Part shown: in pieces, positions 1-6,123 of the stretch
Position numbering within the stretch: position 1 is the first letter of the stretch
Layout of the letters: the number at the start of each line of letters is the position of its first letter
Assembly (NCBI GenBank): GCA_018715295.1
Contig: DVLY01000146.1
Span: forward strand, 1-9,367
Direction of reading: 5' to 3'
Source: Candidatus Merdimorpha stercoravium
GTDB lineage: Bacteria > Bacteroidota > Bacteroidia > Flavobacteriales > UBA1820
Length of the DNA stretch: 9,367 nucleotides
Made by a program: the position numbers and the translations under genes
Notes under the pieces: model-generated
Told to the model about the DNA's origin: nothing
What the model saw: only the letters and a program-made list of their open reading frames with translations
The model's database searches: none

Positions 1-25
1 GGAGCGGCCCCTTTGGGGCCGCTCC
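1..25 (-). terminator. Perfect hairpin at the left edge, probable terminator
   Basis: Bases 1-11 and 15-25 form a perfect, very GC-rich 11-bp stem closed by the three bases TTT. The hairpin lies 38 bases past the stop codon of the minus-strand membrane protein gene, where its transcript would be expected to end. Any T-run on that strand would fall outside the window, so the assignment is incomplete. It could equally serve a gene coming in from the left, but the + strand has no T-run after the stem. Confidence 0.55.
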
Positions 26-63
26 GCTTGCCCGCCCTTGCGCGGCTGCCTGCCCGAAAAGGA

Positions 64-354
64 TCACCAGTCGGAAATATCCGATATGGACGAAGCGGTA
101 GCGAAAATAATGACAAAAATCAGGATGTACAGCACGACGACGATCGCCATCCAGATTAGCGAAGCCTTCGCCCAGTTGGCGCGGTTGCGGTTGCCGGTGC
201 TGCTCACCGCCCATACGATCAGCAGGATCAGATTGACAAGCGGAATGATCATCAGCAGCTGCGTGACGAACCAATCGGATACGGACATCACCTGACGGTC
301 TTTTTCCCGAGGGTCGAACACCGGCCCGGCAGGATTTTGGTACATTTCTCCCAT
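64..354 (-). CDS. Small protein with two membrane helices, function unknown
   Basis: This gene encodes 96 residues. A polar N-terminus of about 28 residues is followed by two hydrophobic stretches at about 29-50 and 65-86. They are joined by a short basic loop (STGNRNRANWAKAS, 52-65), and the tail is short, polar and acidic. The pattern of helix, N/R-rich loop, 'AKASLIW' and second helix is typical of small uncharacterised inner-membrane proteins of gut Firmicutes and Bacteroidetes, though I cannot name the family with certainty. There is no signal peptidase motif or catalytic motif. The ATG at 354 is used; a second in-frame ATG at 345 is possible and would remove three residues. The gene diverges from ubiE and ends shortly before a strong hairpin. 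The codon use looks native and the frame is intact. The function cannot be inferred. Confidence 0.75.
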   Translation of the reverse strand: MGEMYQNPAGPVFDPREKDRQVMSVSDWFVTQLLMIIPLVNLILLIVWAVSSTGNRNRANWAKASLIWMAIVVVLYILIFVIIFATASSISDISDW

Positions 355-689
355 GTGCGATACGTGTTAAATGTTAGGATATTTTGAAAAATAACGTGAA
401 TGCCGCCCGGCCTGCTCCGGGGGACGACAATCTCCCTCCCCTGCACGCCCGCTGCGGTGGGCTTTGCCGGAGGCTTTTGTGCCGTTGCGACAGACCAAGG
501 TAATGATTTTACAGGTATCCTCCTCGCTTTTCATCGAAAATTTTCTACACTTCCCACGCAAAACACCGAAATATTTCTCTCAAGCACGTCCGAGGCAAGA
601 AAAAATGCATCCTCAAGCACCCAGCATCGCTACAAGTACACCGGGAATGCTTACATTTGCAGGTACAAAACACTAAAAAACGCTTTCCT
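355..689. other. Gene-free divergent spacer with a GC-rich foldable segment
   Basis: No convincing gene lies in these 335 bases. Short open frames occur on both strands, but none has a recognisable product. Bases 410-474 are GC-rich and can fold: CTCCGG (415-420) pairs with CCGGAG (467-472). That stem encloses GGGGA/TCCCC-like and GCCC/GGGC helices, so a three-way junction is possible. The segment would lie in the 5' leader of the minus-strand membrane protein gene. I did not recognise a known riboswitch consensus. The rest is AT-richer DNA that leads into the ubiE promoter. Confidence 0.4.
652..659 (+). promoter_or_regulatory. Bacteroidetes -7 promoter element before ubiE
   Basis: TACATTTG is an exact match to the Bacteroidetes -7 consensus TAnnTTTG. 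Transcription would begin near base 666, giving a short A-rich leader of about 24 bases before the ATG at 690. A clear TTG at the usual -33 distance is missing, so the call rests on the -7 box and its position. Confidence 0.6.
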
Positions 690-1436
690 ATGCCCACCAT
701 TACCCCCGATCCGGGCTCGTCCCGCAGCAAAACCCAGCAGGTGCGCGAGATGTTCGACCGTATCTCCGGGCATTACGATTTCCTGAACCATTTCCTCTCC
801 TGGGGCATCGACGTAATGTGGCGGAAGAAACTGGTAAAGATCGCCCAGCCGGCGCGCGGAGGCCGGATCCTGGACATCGCCACCGGGACGGGCGACCAAG
901 CGATCATGCTGGCCGAGAAACTCGCCCCCCGGCGCATCGACGCCGTGGACCTTTCGGAAAAAATGATGGACATCGGCCGGGAAAAAGTCCGGAAAAAAGG
1001 CCTCGAAGGGACGATATTCTTCCAGCGGGCCGACTGCCAGAGCCTGCCGTTCGAACACAACACCTTCGAGCTGGCCACCGTTTCCTTCGGGGTGCGCAAT
1101 TTTGAAAACCTCGCCCAAAGCCTCTCCGAAATCCACCGGGTGCTCAAACCGGGCGGCATGCTGCTGATCCTCGAATTTTCCTACCCCACCCGCTTCCCGA
1201 TCCGCCAACTTTATACCTTTTACACCCGTTACATCCTGCCCGCCGTCGGACGGATCGTCTCCCGCGACGCCCGTGCGTACACCTACCTGCCGGAGTCCAT
1301 CCGCGCCTTCCCCGCCGGGCGCAACTTTACCAACATCCTGCGTTCGGACGGATTTCTGGCCACGCGTTTTCTCCCGCTCACCGGCGGGATCGCCACCATC
1401 TACTCGGCGCTCAAACCCCGTCAGGAACTGCGATGA
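690..1436 (+). CDS. ubiE: Demethylmenaquinone methyltransferase UbiE/MenG
   Basis: The product is an S-adenosylmethionine-dependent C-methyltransferase that converts demethylmenaquinone to menaquinone, the last step of respiratory quinone synthesis. It is also called MenG. It has 248 residues, close to the usual 230-250. The family signature YDFLNHFLSWGIDVMWR is at 29-45. The SAM-binding glycine loop LDIATGTGDQA is at 61-71, followed by the acidic AVDLSEKMM. The second UbiE signature, RVLKPGGMLLILEFS, is at 150-164. I chose the ATG at 690 because it places the -7 promoter box just upstream. An upstream TTG at 657 would put coding sequence inside that box. Because Bacteroidetes make menaquinone and generally not ubiquinone, the menaquinone reaction is the likely one. 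The stop codon overlaps the next start as ATGA, so the two genes are probably translated together. Confidence 0.95.
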   Translation: MPTITPDPGSSRSKTQQVREMFDRISGHYDFLNHFLSWGIDVMWRKKLVKIAQPARGGRILDIATGTGDQAIMLAEKLAPRRIDAVDLSEKMMDIGREKVRKKGLEGTIFFQRADCQSLPFEHNTFELATVSFGVRNFENLAQSLSEIHRVLKPGGMLLILEFSYPTRFPIRQLYTFYTRYILPAVGRIVSRDARAYTYLPESIRAFPAGRNFTNILRSDGFLATRFLPLTGGIATIYSALKPRQELR

Positions 1437-2995
1437 TCCTCGAAGTACAACTGCGTCTCACTCCCTCCCAAGCGGCGGATGCCGACCTGGTGCGGGAGGC
1501 CGCTTGCCGCAAGGCCCGGATCGCACCCCGCACGCTCAATGCCCTGCGGGTACTTCGCCGCTCGATCGACGCCCGCGGGCGCGAACCGATGGTCGAAATC
1601 GCCGTAGCGGTGTACTCGGGGAACGATTTCCCGCAGGAGAACCCTCCGGTGGAGTATCCCGATGTACGCGGGGCGGAGGAAATCGTCATCGTGGGGTCCG
1701 GACCGGCCGGGATGTTCGCGGCGCTGAAAGCCATCGAATGCGGTTACCGGCCCATTGTCCTGGAACGGGGCAAGGACGTGCATGCGCGCCGTCGGGACAT
1801 CAAGGCGCTTTGCACCCAACACATCGTCGATCCCGACTCCAATTACTGCTTCGGCGAAGGGGGCGCCGGGACCTACTCGGACGGGAAACTGTACACCCGC
1901 TCCAAAAAACGGGGCGACACCTCGGGCATCCTCGCCCGTCTGGTGCAACACGGAGCGTCTCCCGAGATCATCACCGATGCCCGCCCGCACATCGGCACCG
2001 ACAAGTTGCCTGCCGTGGTGGAAAACATCCGCCGACAGATCGTCCAATGCGGCGGCGATTACCTGTTCGGCCGCCGGGTGAGCGACCTGCAGATCCGTGA
2101 TGGACGGGTCTGCGGGGTGGAGACCCTCACTGGGGAACGCTTCGAGGCGCGAGCCGTGATCCTGGCTACGGGGCACTCGGCGCGGGACATCTACGAACTG
2201 CTGCACCGCAAGGGGATCGCTCTCCAAGCCAAAGGAACGGCCGTAGGCGTGCGTCTGGAACACCCCCAAGACCTTATCGACCGCATTCAGTACGGTTCGA
2301 AAGGTCGCGGGCAGTACCTTCCGGCGGCGGCTTACCGCGTGGTGGCGCAAAGCGGCGGGCGGGGCGTTTACAGTTTTTGCATGTGTCCGGGGGGCTACAT
2401 CGTGCCCAGCGCGACCGATACCCGGCAGGTGGTGGTAAACGGCATGTCGCCGTCCATGCGCAACGGCCGCAAAGCCAATTCGGGCATCGTCGTTTCGGTC
2501 GAGCCCCAGGATCTTCCCCCGCAGTACGAACGCTACGGGGTGATGGGGCTGCTGCAGTTCATCCGGGACATCGAATGCCGCGCTTGGGAGGCCGGCGGGA
2601 AAACCCAGACGGCGCCTGCGGCCCGGATGACGGACTTCTGCGAGAAACGCATCTCCTCCTCCCTGCCCGATACGACTTACCTTCCGGGGATCGTCCCGGC
2701 CGATCTGGACCAGGTGCTGGGCCCGTTCATCGCCCCCCGTCTGCGGGAAGGCTTGCAGGCGTTCGGGCGGAAGATGCGGGGCTTTTACACCGCGGAAGCG
2801 ACCCTGATCGGGGTGGAAACGCGCACTTCCTCTCCCTTGCGCATTCCCCGCGACCCGGCGACTCTTGCGCATCCGCAGGTATCGGGCCTGTTTCCTTCGG
2901 GCGAAGGGGCGGGCTATGCCGGGGGCATCGTCTCGGCAGCGGTCGATGGGCAGAATTGTGCCTTGGCAGCCATCGAATACTTGAAAAGCCTCTGA
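1433..2995 (+). CDS. FAD-dependent oxidoreductase, COG2509 type
   Basis: The product has 520 residues. Residues 1-80 form a small N-terminal domain seen in this family. A Rossmann FAD-binding fold follows: IVIVGSGPAGM (84-94), with the ribose-binding acid at E111. The family hallmark GEGGAGTYSDGK is at 141-152. A second nucleotide-contact motif, ILATGHSARD, is at 243-252. FCMCPGGYIVP lies at 315-325, and the C-terminal FAD motif SGLFPSGEGAGYAGGI is at 484-499. These support an FAD-dependent dehydrogenase related to the COG2509 'FAD-dependent dehydrogenase' group, whose substrate is not established. No membrane helix or signal peptide is visible, so it is probably cytoplasmic. The start codon overlaps the ubiE stop by four bases, which suggests co-translation and perhaps a redox role linked to quinones, but that role is inference. 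A stem and T-rich tract follow the stop. Confidence 0.9.
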   Translation: MILEVQLRLTPSQAADADLVREAACRKARIAPRTLNALRVLRRSIDARGREPMVEIAVAVYSGNDFPQENPPVEYPDVRGAEEIVIVGSGPAGMFAALKAIECGYRPIVLERGKDVHARRRDIKALCTQHIVDPDSNYCFGEGGAGTYSDGKLYTRSKKRGDTSGILARLVQHGASPEIITDARPHIGTDKLPAVVENIRRQIVQCGGDYLFGRRVSDLQIRDGRVCGVETLTGERFEARAVILATGHSARDIYELLHRKGIALQAKGTAVGVRLEHPQDLIDRIQYGSKGRGQYLPAAAYRVVAQSGGRGVYSFCMCPGGYIVPSATDTRQVVVNGMSPSMRNGRKANSGIVVSVEPQDLPPQYERYGVMGLLQFIRDIECRAWEAGGKTQTAPAARMTDFCEKRISSSLPDTTYLPGIVPADLDQVLGPFIAPRLREGLQAFGRKMRGFYTAEATLIGVETRTSSPLRIPRDPATLAHPQVSGLFPSGEGAGYAGGIVSAAVDGQNCALAAIEYLKSL

Positions 2996-3030
2996 TCGCC
3001 CGGGGCTTTTTCCCCCTTCTTTTTTTCTTG
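2984..3030 (+). terminator. Terminator after the FAD oxidoreductase gene
   Basis: AAAAGCCTC (2984-2992) pairs with GGGGCTTTT (3002-3010) with one G-T wobble, leaving a loop of nine bases that contains the stop codon. A T/C-rich tract with a run of seven T follows at about 3020-3026. This fits an intrinsic terminator for the ubiE-FAD transcript. Confidence 0.6.
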
Positions 3031-3070
3031 ATTTTCTGACAAAAAACGGTCCGCTTTATCCCGACACGGT

Positions 3071-3169
3071 GCATCGGGAGGGTATTTTATTTGCAAGAAA
3101 AAGGGAGACCGAATCCGTTGTCCTCGATCCGTCTGAGGCATCGGGGTATTTGTTTGCAAAAGAAAAACG
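3071..3169. repeat. Imperfect direct repeat, two copies
   Basis: Two related segments of about 32-34 bases lie at 3071-3104 and 3138-3169. Both begin GCATCGGG, continue with GGTATTT, then TTTGCAA, then GAAAAA, and they differ by a few small gaps. The copies are 67 bases apart, in the convergent spacer between the FAD gene and xerD. The second copy runs directly into the xerD terminator hairpin, so its A-run (T-run on the minus strand) also serves that terminator. Confidence 0.45.
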
Positions 3170-3188
3170 CGTTTTCGACGAAAACGCG
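3160..3188 (-). terminator. Intrinsic terminator for xerD
   Basis: CGCGTTTTC (3168-3176) and GAAAACGCG (3180-3188) form a perfect 9-bp stem with a three-base loop. On the minus strand the stem is followed by TTTTTCTTTTG. It lies 70-100 bases past the xerD stop. Stem plus T-run is the classical intrinsic terminator layout. Confidence 0.75.
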
Positions 3189-3220
3189 GATGGTTTTCTC
3201 CCGCCCGCCGCGACGAAGAG

Positions 3221-3266
3221 AACCCCGAGAGTTCCTTGCCGAAAAAATCTGTCGGGGTTATTTTTT
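3221..3266 (+). terminator. + strand terminator overlapping the 3' end of xerD
   Basis: AACCCCGA (3221-3228) is perfectly complementary to TCGGGGTT (3252-3259), with 23 bases between. ATTTTTT follows on the + strand at 3260-3266. That T-run is the antisense of the last two lysine codons and stop of xerD. The element could stop + strand read-through from the FAD gene before it enters xerD as antisense RNA. The large loop lowers confidence. Confidence 0.45.
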
Positions 3267-4175
3267 AGAAATCTGAGCCCGGGGATGATACCGTTGCACG
3301 ACTTCCGCCAAACGGGAGAGTTCGATGTGGGTGTATATCTCGGTAGTGGTGATGGAGGCATGCCCCAGCATGGCCTGGATGTCGGTCAGGTCCGCCCCAC
3401 CCTCGAGCAAATGTGTGGCAAAACTGTGCCGCAAGGTGTGGGGGCTGACTTTTTTCTCGATCCCGGCATCGGCGGCCGCGCGGCGGATGATGGTAAAGAC
3501 CATCGCCCGGGTGAGCCCCGTCCCCCGGCGGGAAAGGAATACGGTGTCGGCCCAGCGGGAGGAGACTTCCTGATGCGAGCGGACGGTGTCTATATAACTT
3601 TGTACCAAACGGATAGCCCGGGTGTTTATCGGGACGAAACGTTCCTTCGAGCCTTTTCCACGTACGCGGATAAAACCTTCGGCAAAAAACAGGTCGGAGA
3701 GGTGCAGCTCGGTGAGTTCCGACACCCGCAATCCGCAGGCGTACATCAATTCGAGCATCGTACGGTTGCGTTCGCCCTGGGGCTCGTCCAGCCGGATCGC
3801 CGCGATGAGCCGATCCACTTCCTCTACCGTGAGTACGTCGGGCAGACGGCGGCCCGTCCGGGGTGTTTCGAGCAGTAGCGCAGGATTTTCCTCCGTGTAG
3901 TTCTCCACGTTCAGAAAACGGTAAAAGCCCCGCACGGCCGATACCAGACGCGAAAGGGAGCGGGGAGAAAGCCCCTGTCGGGCACACTCCCGCACGAAAT
4001 CCTCCAGGTGTTCGAAGGTGAGTTCCCAGGGGGCGTTCTGCGGGCAATGCTGCTGGACGTAAAGCCGGAGTTTTTCCAAATCGAGAGCATACGACTGGGC
4101 CGTGCGGGGACTCAACCCGCGCTCGATGCGCAGGTAATGCGAAAAATCCCGGATGCTCTCTTCCCAGTGGTTCAC
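3258..4175 (-). CDS. xerD: Tyrosine recombinase XerD
   Basis: The product is a site-specific tyrosine recombinase that, with XerC, resolves chromosome dimers at dif during cell division. It has 305 residues, the usual XerD length. The N-terminal core-binding (SAM-like) domain covers about 1-90 and the catalytic domain about 110-300. All six catalytic residues are present: R150 (ACGLRVSEL), K174 (RGKGSKER), H246 and R249 (SPHTLRHSFATHLL), H272 (MLGHASITTTEIYTH) and nucleophile Y281. I chose the GTG at 4175 because it starts the protein at MNHWEESI, matching the family N-terminus. An ATG at 4322 would add about 49 unrelated residues and overlap the divergent aroQ. No phage or integron neighbours are present, so a housekeeping Xer role is more likely than a mobile integrase. 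XerC remains an alternative name. Confidence 0.9.
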   Translation of the reverse strand: MNHWEESIRDFSHYLRIERGLSPRTAQSYALDLEKLRLYVQQHCPQNAPWELTFEHLEDFVRECARQGLSPRSLSRLVSAVRGFYRFLNVENYTEENPALLLETPRTGRRLPDVLTVEEVDRLIAAIRLDEPQGERNRTMLELMYACGLRVSELTELHLSDLFFAEGFIRVRGKGSKERFVPINTRAIRLVQSYIDTVRSHQEVSSRWADTVFLSRRGTGLTRAMVFTIIRRAAADAGIEKKVSPHTLRHSFATHLLEGGADLTDIQAMLGHASITTTEIYTHIELSRLAEVVQRYHPRAQISKK

Positions 4176-4208
4176 GGTACAAATCGTCTTTGGAATGGCT
4201 AAAATTAG

Positions 4209-4216
4209 CAAATAGA
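4209..4216 (-). promoter_or_regulatory. Possible -7 element before xerD
   Basis: On the minus strand this reads TCTATTTG, one mismatch from TAnnTTTG. It lies 34 bases upstream of the GTG start of xerD, a plausible distance. No clear -33 TTG is seen, so the call is weak. Confidence 0.25.
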
Positions 4217-4220
4217 TCGC

Positions 4221-4228
4221 TATCTTTG
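4221..4228 (+). promoter_or_regulatory. Bacteroidetes -7 promoter element before aroQ
   Basis: TATCTTTG matches TAnnTTTG exactly and is followed by CA, a common continuation. It ends 23 bases before the aroQ ATG, giving a leader of roughly 15-18 bases. A TTTG at 4189-4192 lies about 28 bases upstream, further than the usual -33 spacing. The box sits in the 76-base divergent spacer between xerD and aroQ and probably drives aroQ-prfB. Confidence 0.7.
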
Positions 4229-4251
4229 CACACGTATAACCGCATTTTGTC

Positions 4252-4860
4252 ATGAAAATACTGATCCTCAACGGTCCGAATCTCAACTTGCTGGGACGAC
4301 GCGAACCCTCGATGTACGGCAACCGATCCTTCGACGAGTATTTCCAAGTGTTGAAAAAACGCTACGCGAAACACGATCTGGAGTATTTCCAGAGCAATTC
4401 GGAAGGCGAGATCATCTCGAAGATCCATCAGGTGGGCTTCGATTACGACGGCATCGTGCTCAACGCCGGTGCCTACACCCACACCTCGATCGCCATTGCA
4501 GACGCCATCCGGGCCGTCCGCACCCCGGTGGTCGAACTCCACATCTCCAACGTGTATGCCCGCGAAGAGTACCGCCACCGTTCGATGATCGCCCCCGCGT
4601 GCCGGGGTTGCATCTGCGGATTCGGGTTGAAAGGCTACGACCTGGCCATCGAGAGTTTTTGGGGCGACCCGTCCGCTTCGAAAAAACCGCTGGGGGAAAA
4701 ATGGCAAAAGGCCTTCGGGATTGCCGAGGAGCTTCGTGCCGGCGGCGACAACCTGGCGGTGATCGCCGAAAAGCTCAACCGGATGGAAGTAAAAACTCCC
4801 CGGGGAAAGGCCTGGACGGTACAGACCGTCGGGAGAATGTTGCAAAAGAAGAAGAACTGA
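4252..4860 (+). CDS. aroQ: Type II 3-dehydroquinate dehydratase with recombinase-like C-terminal HTH tail
   Basis: The enzyme dehydrates 3-dehydroquinate to 3-dehydroshikimate, the third step of the shikimate pathway. Residues 1-140 are a complete type II enzyme: NGPNLNLLGRREPSMYG (7-23) with catalytic R17 and Y22, LNAGAYTHTS (70-79) with N71 and H77, ELHISNVYAREEYR (95-108) with H97 and R108, and GFGLKGYDLA (123-132). The usual length is 140-150, but this protein has 202. The extra 60 residues include an amphipathic stretch (about 150-165). They then read IAEKLN (171-176), KTPRGKAW (181-188) and TVGRML (192-197). This closely resembles the helix-turn-helix pattern 'IA..LN..G..TPRG..W...TV..ML' of the serine-recombinase 'Recombinase' domain. 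The frame is unbroken. The enzyme call is firm; a nucleic-acid-binding role for the tail is inference. prfB starts 10 bases later. Confidence 0.93.
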   Translation: MKILILNGPNLNLLGRREPSMYGNRSFDEYFQVLKKRYAKHDLEYFQSNSEGEIISKIHQVGFDYDGIVLNAGAYTHTSIAIADAIRAVRTPVVELHISNVYAREEYRHRSMIAPACRGCICGFGLKGYDLAIESFWGDPSASKKPLGEKWQKAFGIAEELRAGGDNLAVIAEKLNRMEVKTPRGKAWTVQTVGRMLQKKKN

Positions 4861-4870
4861 CGCTTTATAT

Positions 4871-5989
4871 ATGGTAACTGCCGAACAGGTAAAAGACATC
4901 GTAACCCGTACCGCCGCATTGGGCCGGTATTTGGACATCGACAAAAAACGGGCCCGCATCGAGGCCGACGAAGAAAAAACCCAGGATCCCGCGTTTTGGA
5001 ACGACGCCAAGGAAGCCGAACGGCTGATGAAGCATCTGCGCAGCGAAAAACGCTGGGTGGACGACTTCCACGAGGTCAAAACGGCTGCGGACGACCTGGA
5101 AGTGATCTACGATTTTTACAAACAGGAAGGCGCCACCGAAGCGGAAGTGGAGGAGCACTACTCCACCGCGCGGAAAAAACTGGAAGACCTCGAATTCCGC
5201 AACATGCTCTCCGGCGAGGAAGATGCCATGAGCGCCGTGTTGCAGATCACGGCCGGGGCGGGCGGCACCGAAAGCAACGACTGGGCTTCGATGCTCATGC
5301 GCATGTACCTGATGTGGGGCGAAAACTTCGGTGCCAAGATCCGCGAACTCAACTACCAGGAAGGCGACGTGGCCGGCATCAAGACCGTTACCCTGGAATT
5401 TGACGCCGAGTACGCTTTCGGTTACCTCAAGGGCGAAAACGGCGTACACCGCCTGGTGCGCATCTCGCCTTTCGACGCAGCAGCCCGGCGACACACCTCG
5501 TTCGTCTCGGTGTACGTGTATCCCCTGGTGGACGACACCATCGAGATCCACATCAACCCGGCGGACATCACCTGGGATACGTTCCGCTCCTCGGGAGCCG
5601 GCGGCCAGAACGTCAACAAGGTAGAAACCGGCGTACGCCTGCACCACGCCCCTTCGGGCATCGTGATCGAAAACACCGAGACGCGTTCCCAGTTGGAGAA
5701 CAAGGAAAAAGCGATGCAGCTGCTCCGCTCGCAACTCTACCGCATCGAACTGGAAAAACGCCAGGCCAAACGCGCGGAGATCGAAGCCGGAAAGATGAAG
5801 ATCGAATGGGGTTCGCAGATACGCAACTACGTCCTGCAGCCCTACAAACTGGTCAAAGACCTGCGCACCGGGTACGAAACCTCGGATACTGACGCCATCC
5901 TCTCGGGCAGGATCGACGATATGCTCAAGTCGTACCTGATGATGATGGGCCAGAAAGACGCCGAAAAAGCGGACGAAAGCCCGTTTTAA
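4871..5989 (+). CDS. prfB: Peptide chain release factor 2
   Basis: RF2 recognises UGA and UAA stop codons in the ribosome and triggers release of the finished protein. The gene encodes 372 residues, near the usual 365. It has an N-terminal helical domain (about 1-110), the codon-reading tripeptide S199-P200-F201 and the catalytic GGQ at 244-246 in SSGAGGQNVNK. RF1 would carry P-A/V-T instead of SPF, so RF2 is clear. In many bacteria RF2 synthesis is self-regulated by a +1 frameshift at an in-frame UGA after the codons for G-Y-L. Here the matching stretch (4925-4936) reads GGC CGG TAT TTG GAC, with no stop, so the protein is made in one continuous frame. The gene lies 10 bases after aroQ, probably in one transcript, and a structured spacer follows. 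Confidence 0.97.
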   Translation: MVTAEQVKDIVTRTAALGRYLDIDKKRARIEADEEKTQDPAFWNDAKEAERLMKHLRSEKRWVDDFHEVKTAADDLEVIYDFYKQEGATEAEVEEHYSTARKKLEDLEFRNMLSGEEDAMSAVLQITAGAGGTESNDWASMLMRMYLMWGENFGAKIRELNYQEGDVAGIKTVTLEFDAEYAFGYLKGENGVHRLVRISPFDAAARRHTSFVSVYVYPLVDDTIEIHINPADITWDTFRSSGAGGQNVNKVETGVRLHHAPSGIVIENTETRSQLENKEKAMQLLRSQLYRIELEKRQAKRAEIEAGKMKIEWGSQIRNYVLQPYKLVKDLRTGYETSDTDAILSGRIDDMLKSYLMMMGQKDAEKADESPF

Positions 5990-6060
5990 GGTGCCTTTCC
6001 CCGACCTTCTTCCCTGCTCCCGGGCAAACCCGAAGGGTGCCGAAAGGCACCGACCCTTTT
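5990..6060 (+). terminator. Hairpin after prfB, possible attenuator before pyrF
   Basis: GGTGCC (6036-6041), the tetraloop GAAA and GGCACC (6046-6051) form a compact hairpin followed by GACCCTTTT. This resembles a weak intrinsic terminator after prfB. The 3' arm is also perfectly complementary over ten bases to GGTGCCTTTC at 5990-5999, directly after the prfB stop, so two exclusive folds are possible. A smaller hairpin, CGGG CAAA CCCG, lies between them at 6021-6032. Whether the element switches pyrF expression is inference. Confidence 0.5.
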
Positions 6061-6123
6061 CCGCTTCGGCTGTTTGTCTCCGGGCGGGATGAACGTAACA
6101 AAATCCGACAAAAAACGAAAAAC

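Noticed and set aside
367..534. Possible 55-residue minus-strand gene (MKSEEDTCK...) just upstream of the membrane protein gene
   Set aside because: The spacing of 12 bases is attractive, but the product is a low-complexity R/G-rich sequence, no family is recognised, and it overlaps a segment that looks like structured RNA.
657..689. TTG at 657 as the ubiE start
   Set aside because: It overlaps the -7 promoter box TACATTTG and adds 11 residues not expected in the family; the ATG at 690 fits better.
1421..2872. 483-codon minus-strand frame opposite the FAD oxidoreductase gene
   Set aside because: It mirrors the codon periodicity of the + strand gene. No motifs, promoter or start context support it.
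4205..4251. dif-like site near xerD
   Set aside because: The spacer holds an AT-rich promoter. No 28-bp pair of 11-bp arms with inverted symmetry could be found by eye.
3265..5079. Long open frame of 604 codons on the minus strand across xerD and aroQ
   Set aside because: It lies opposite or out of frame with well-supported genes (xerD, aroQ), has no recognisable domain and is rich in H, R, G and P, as expected of a shadow in GC-rich DNA.
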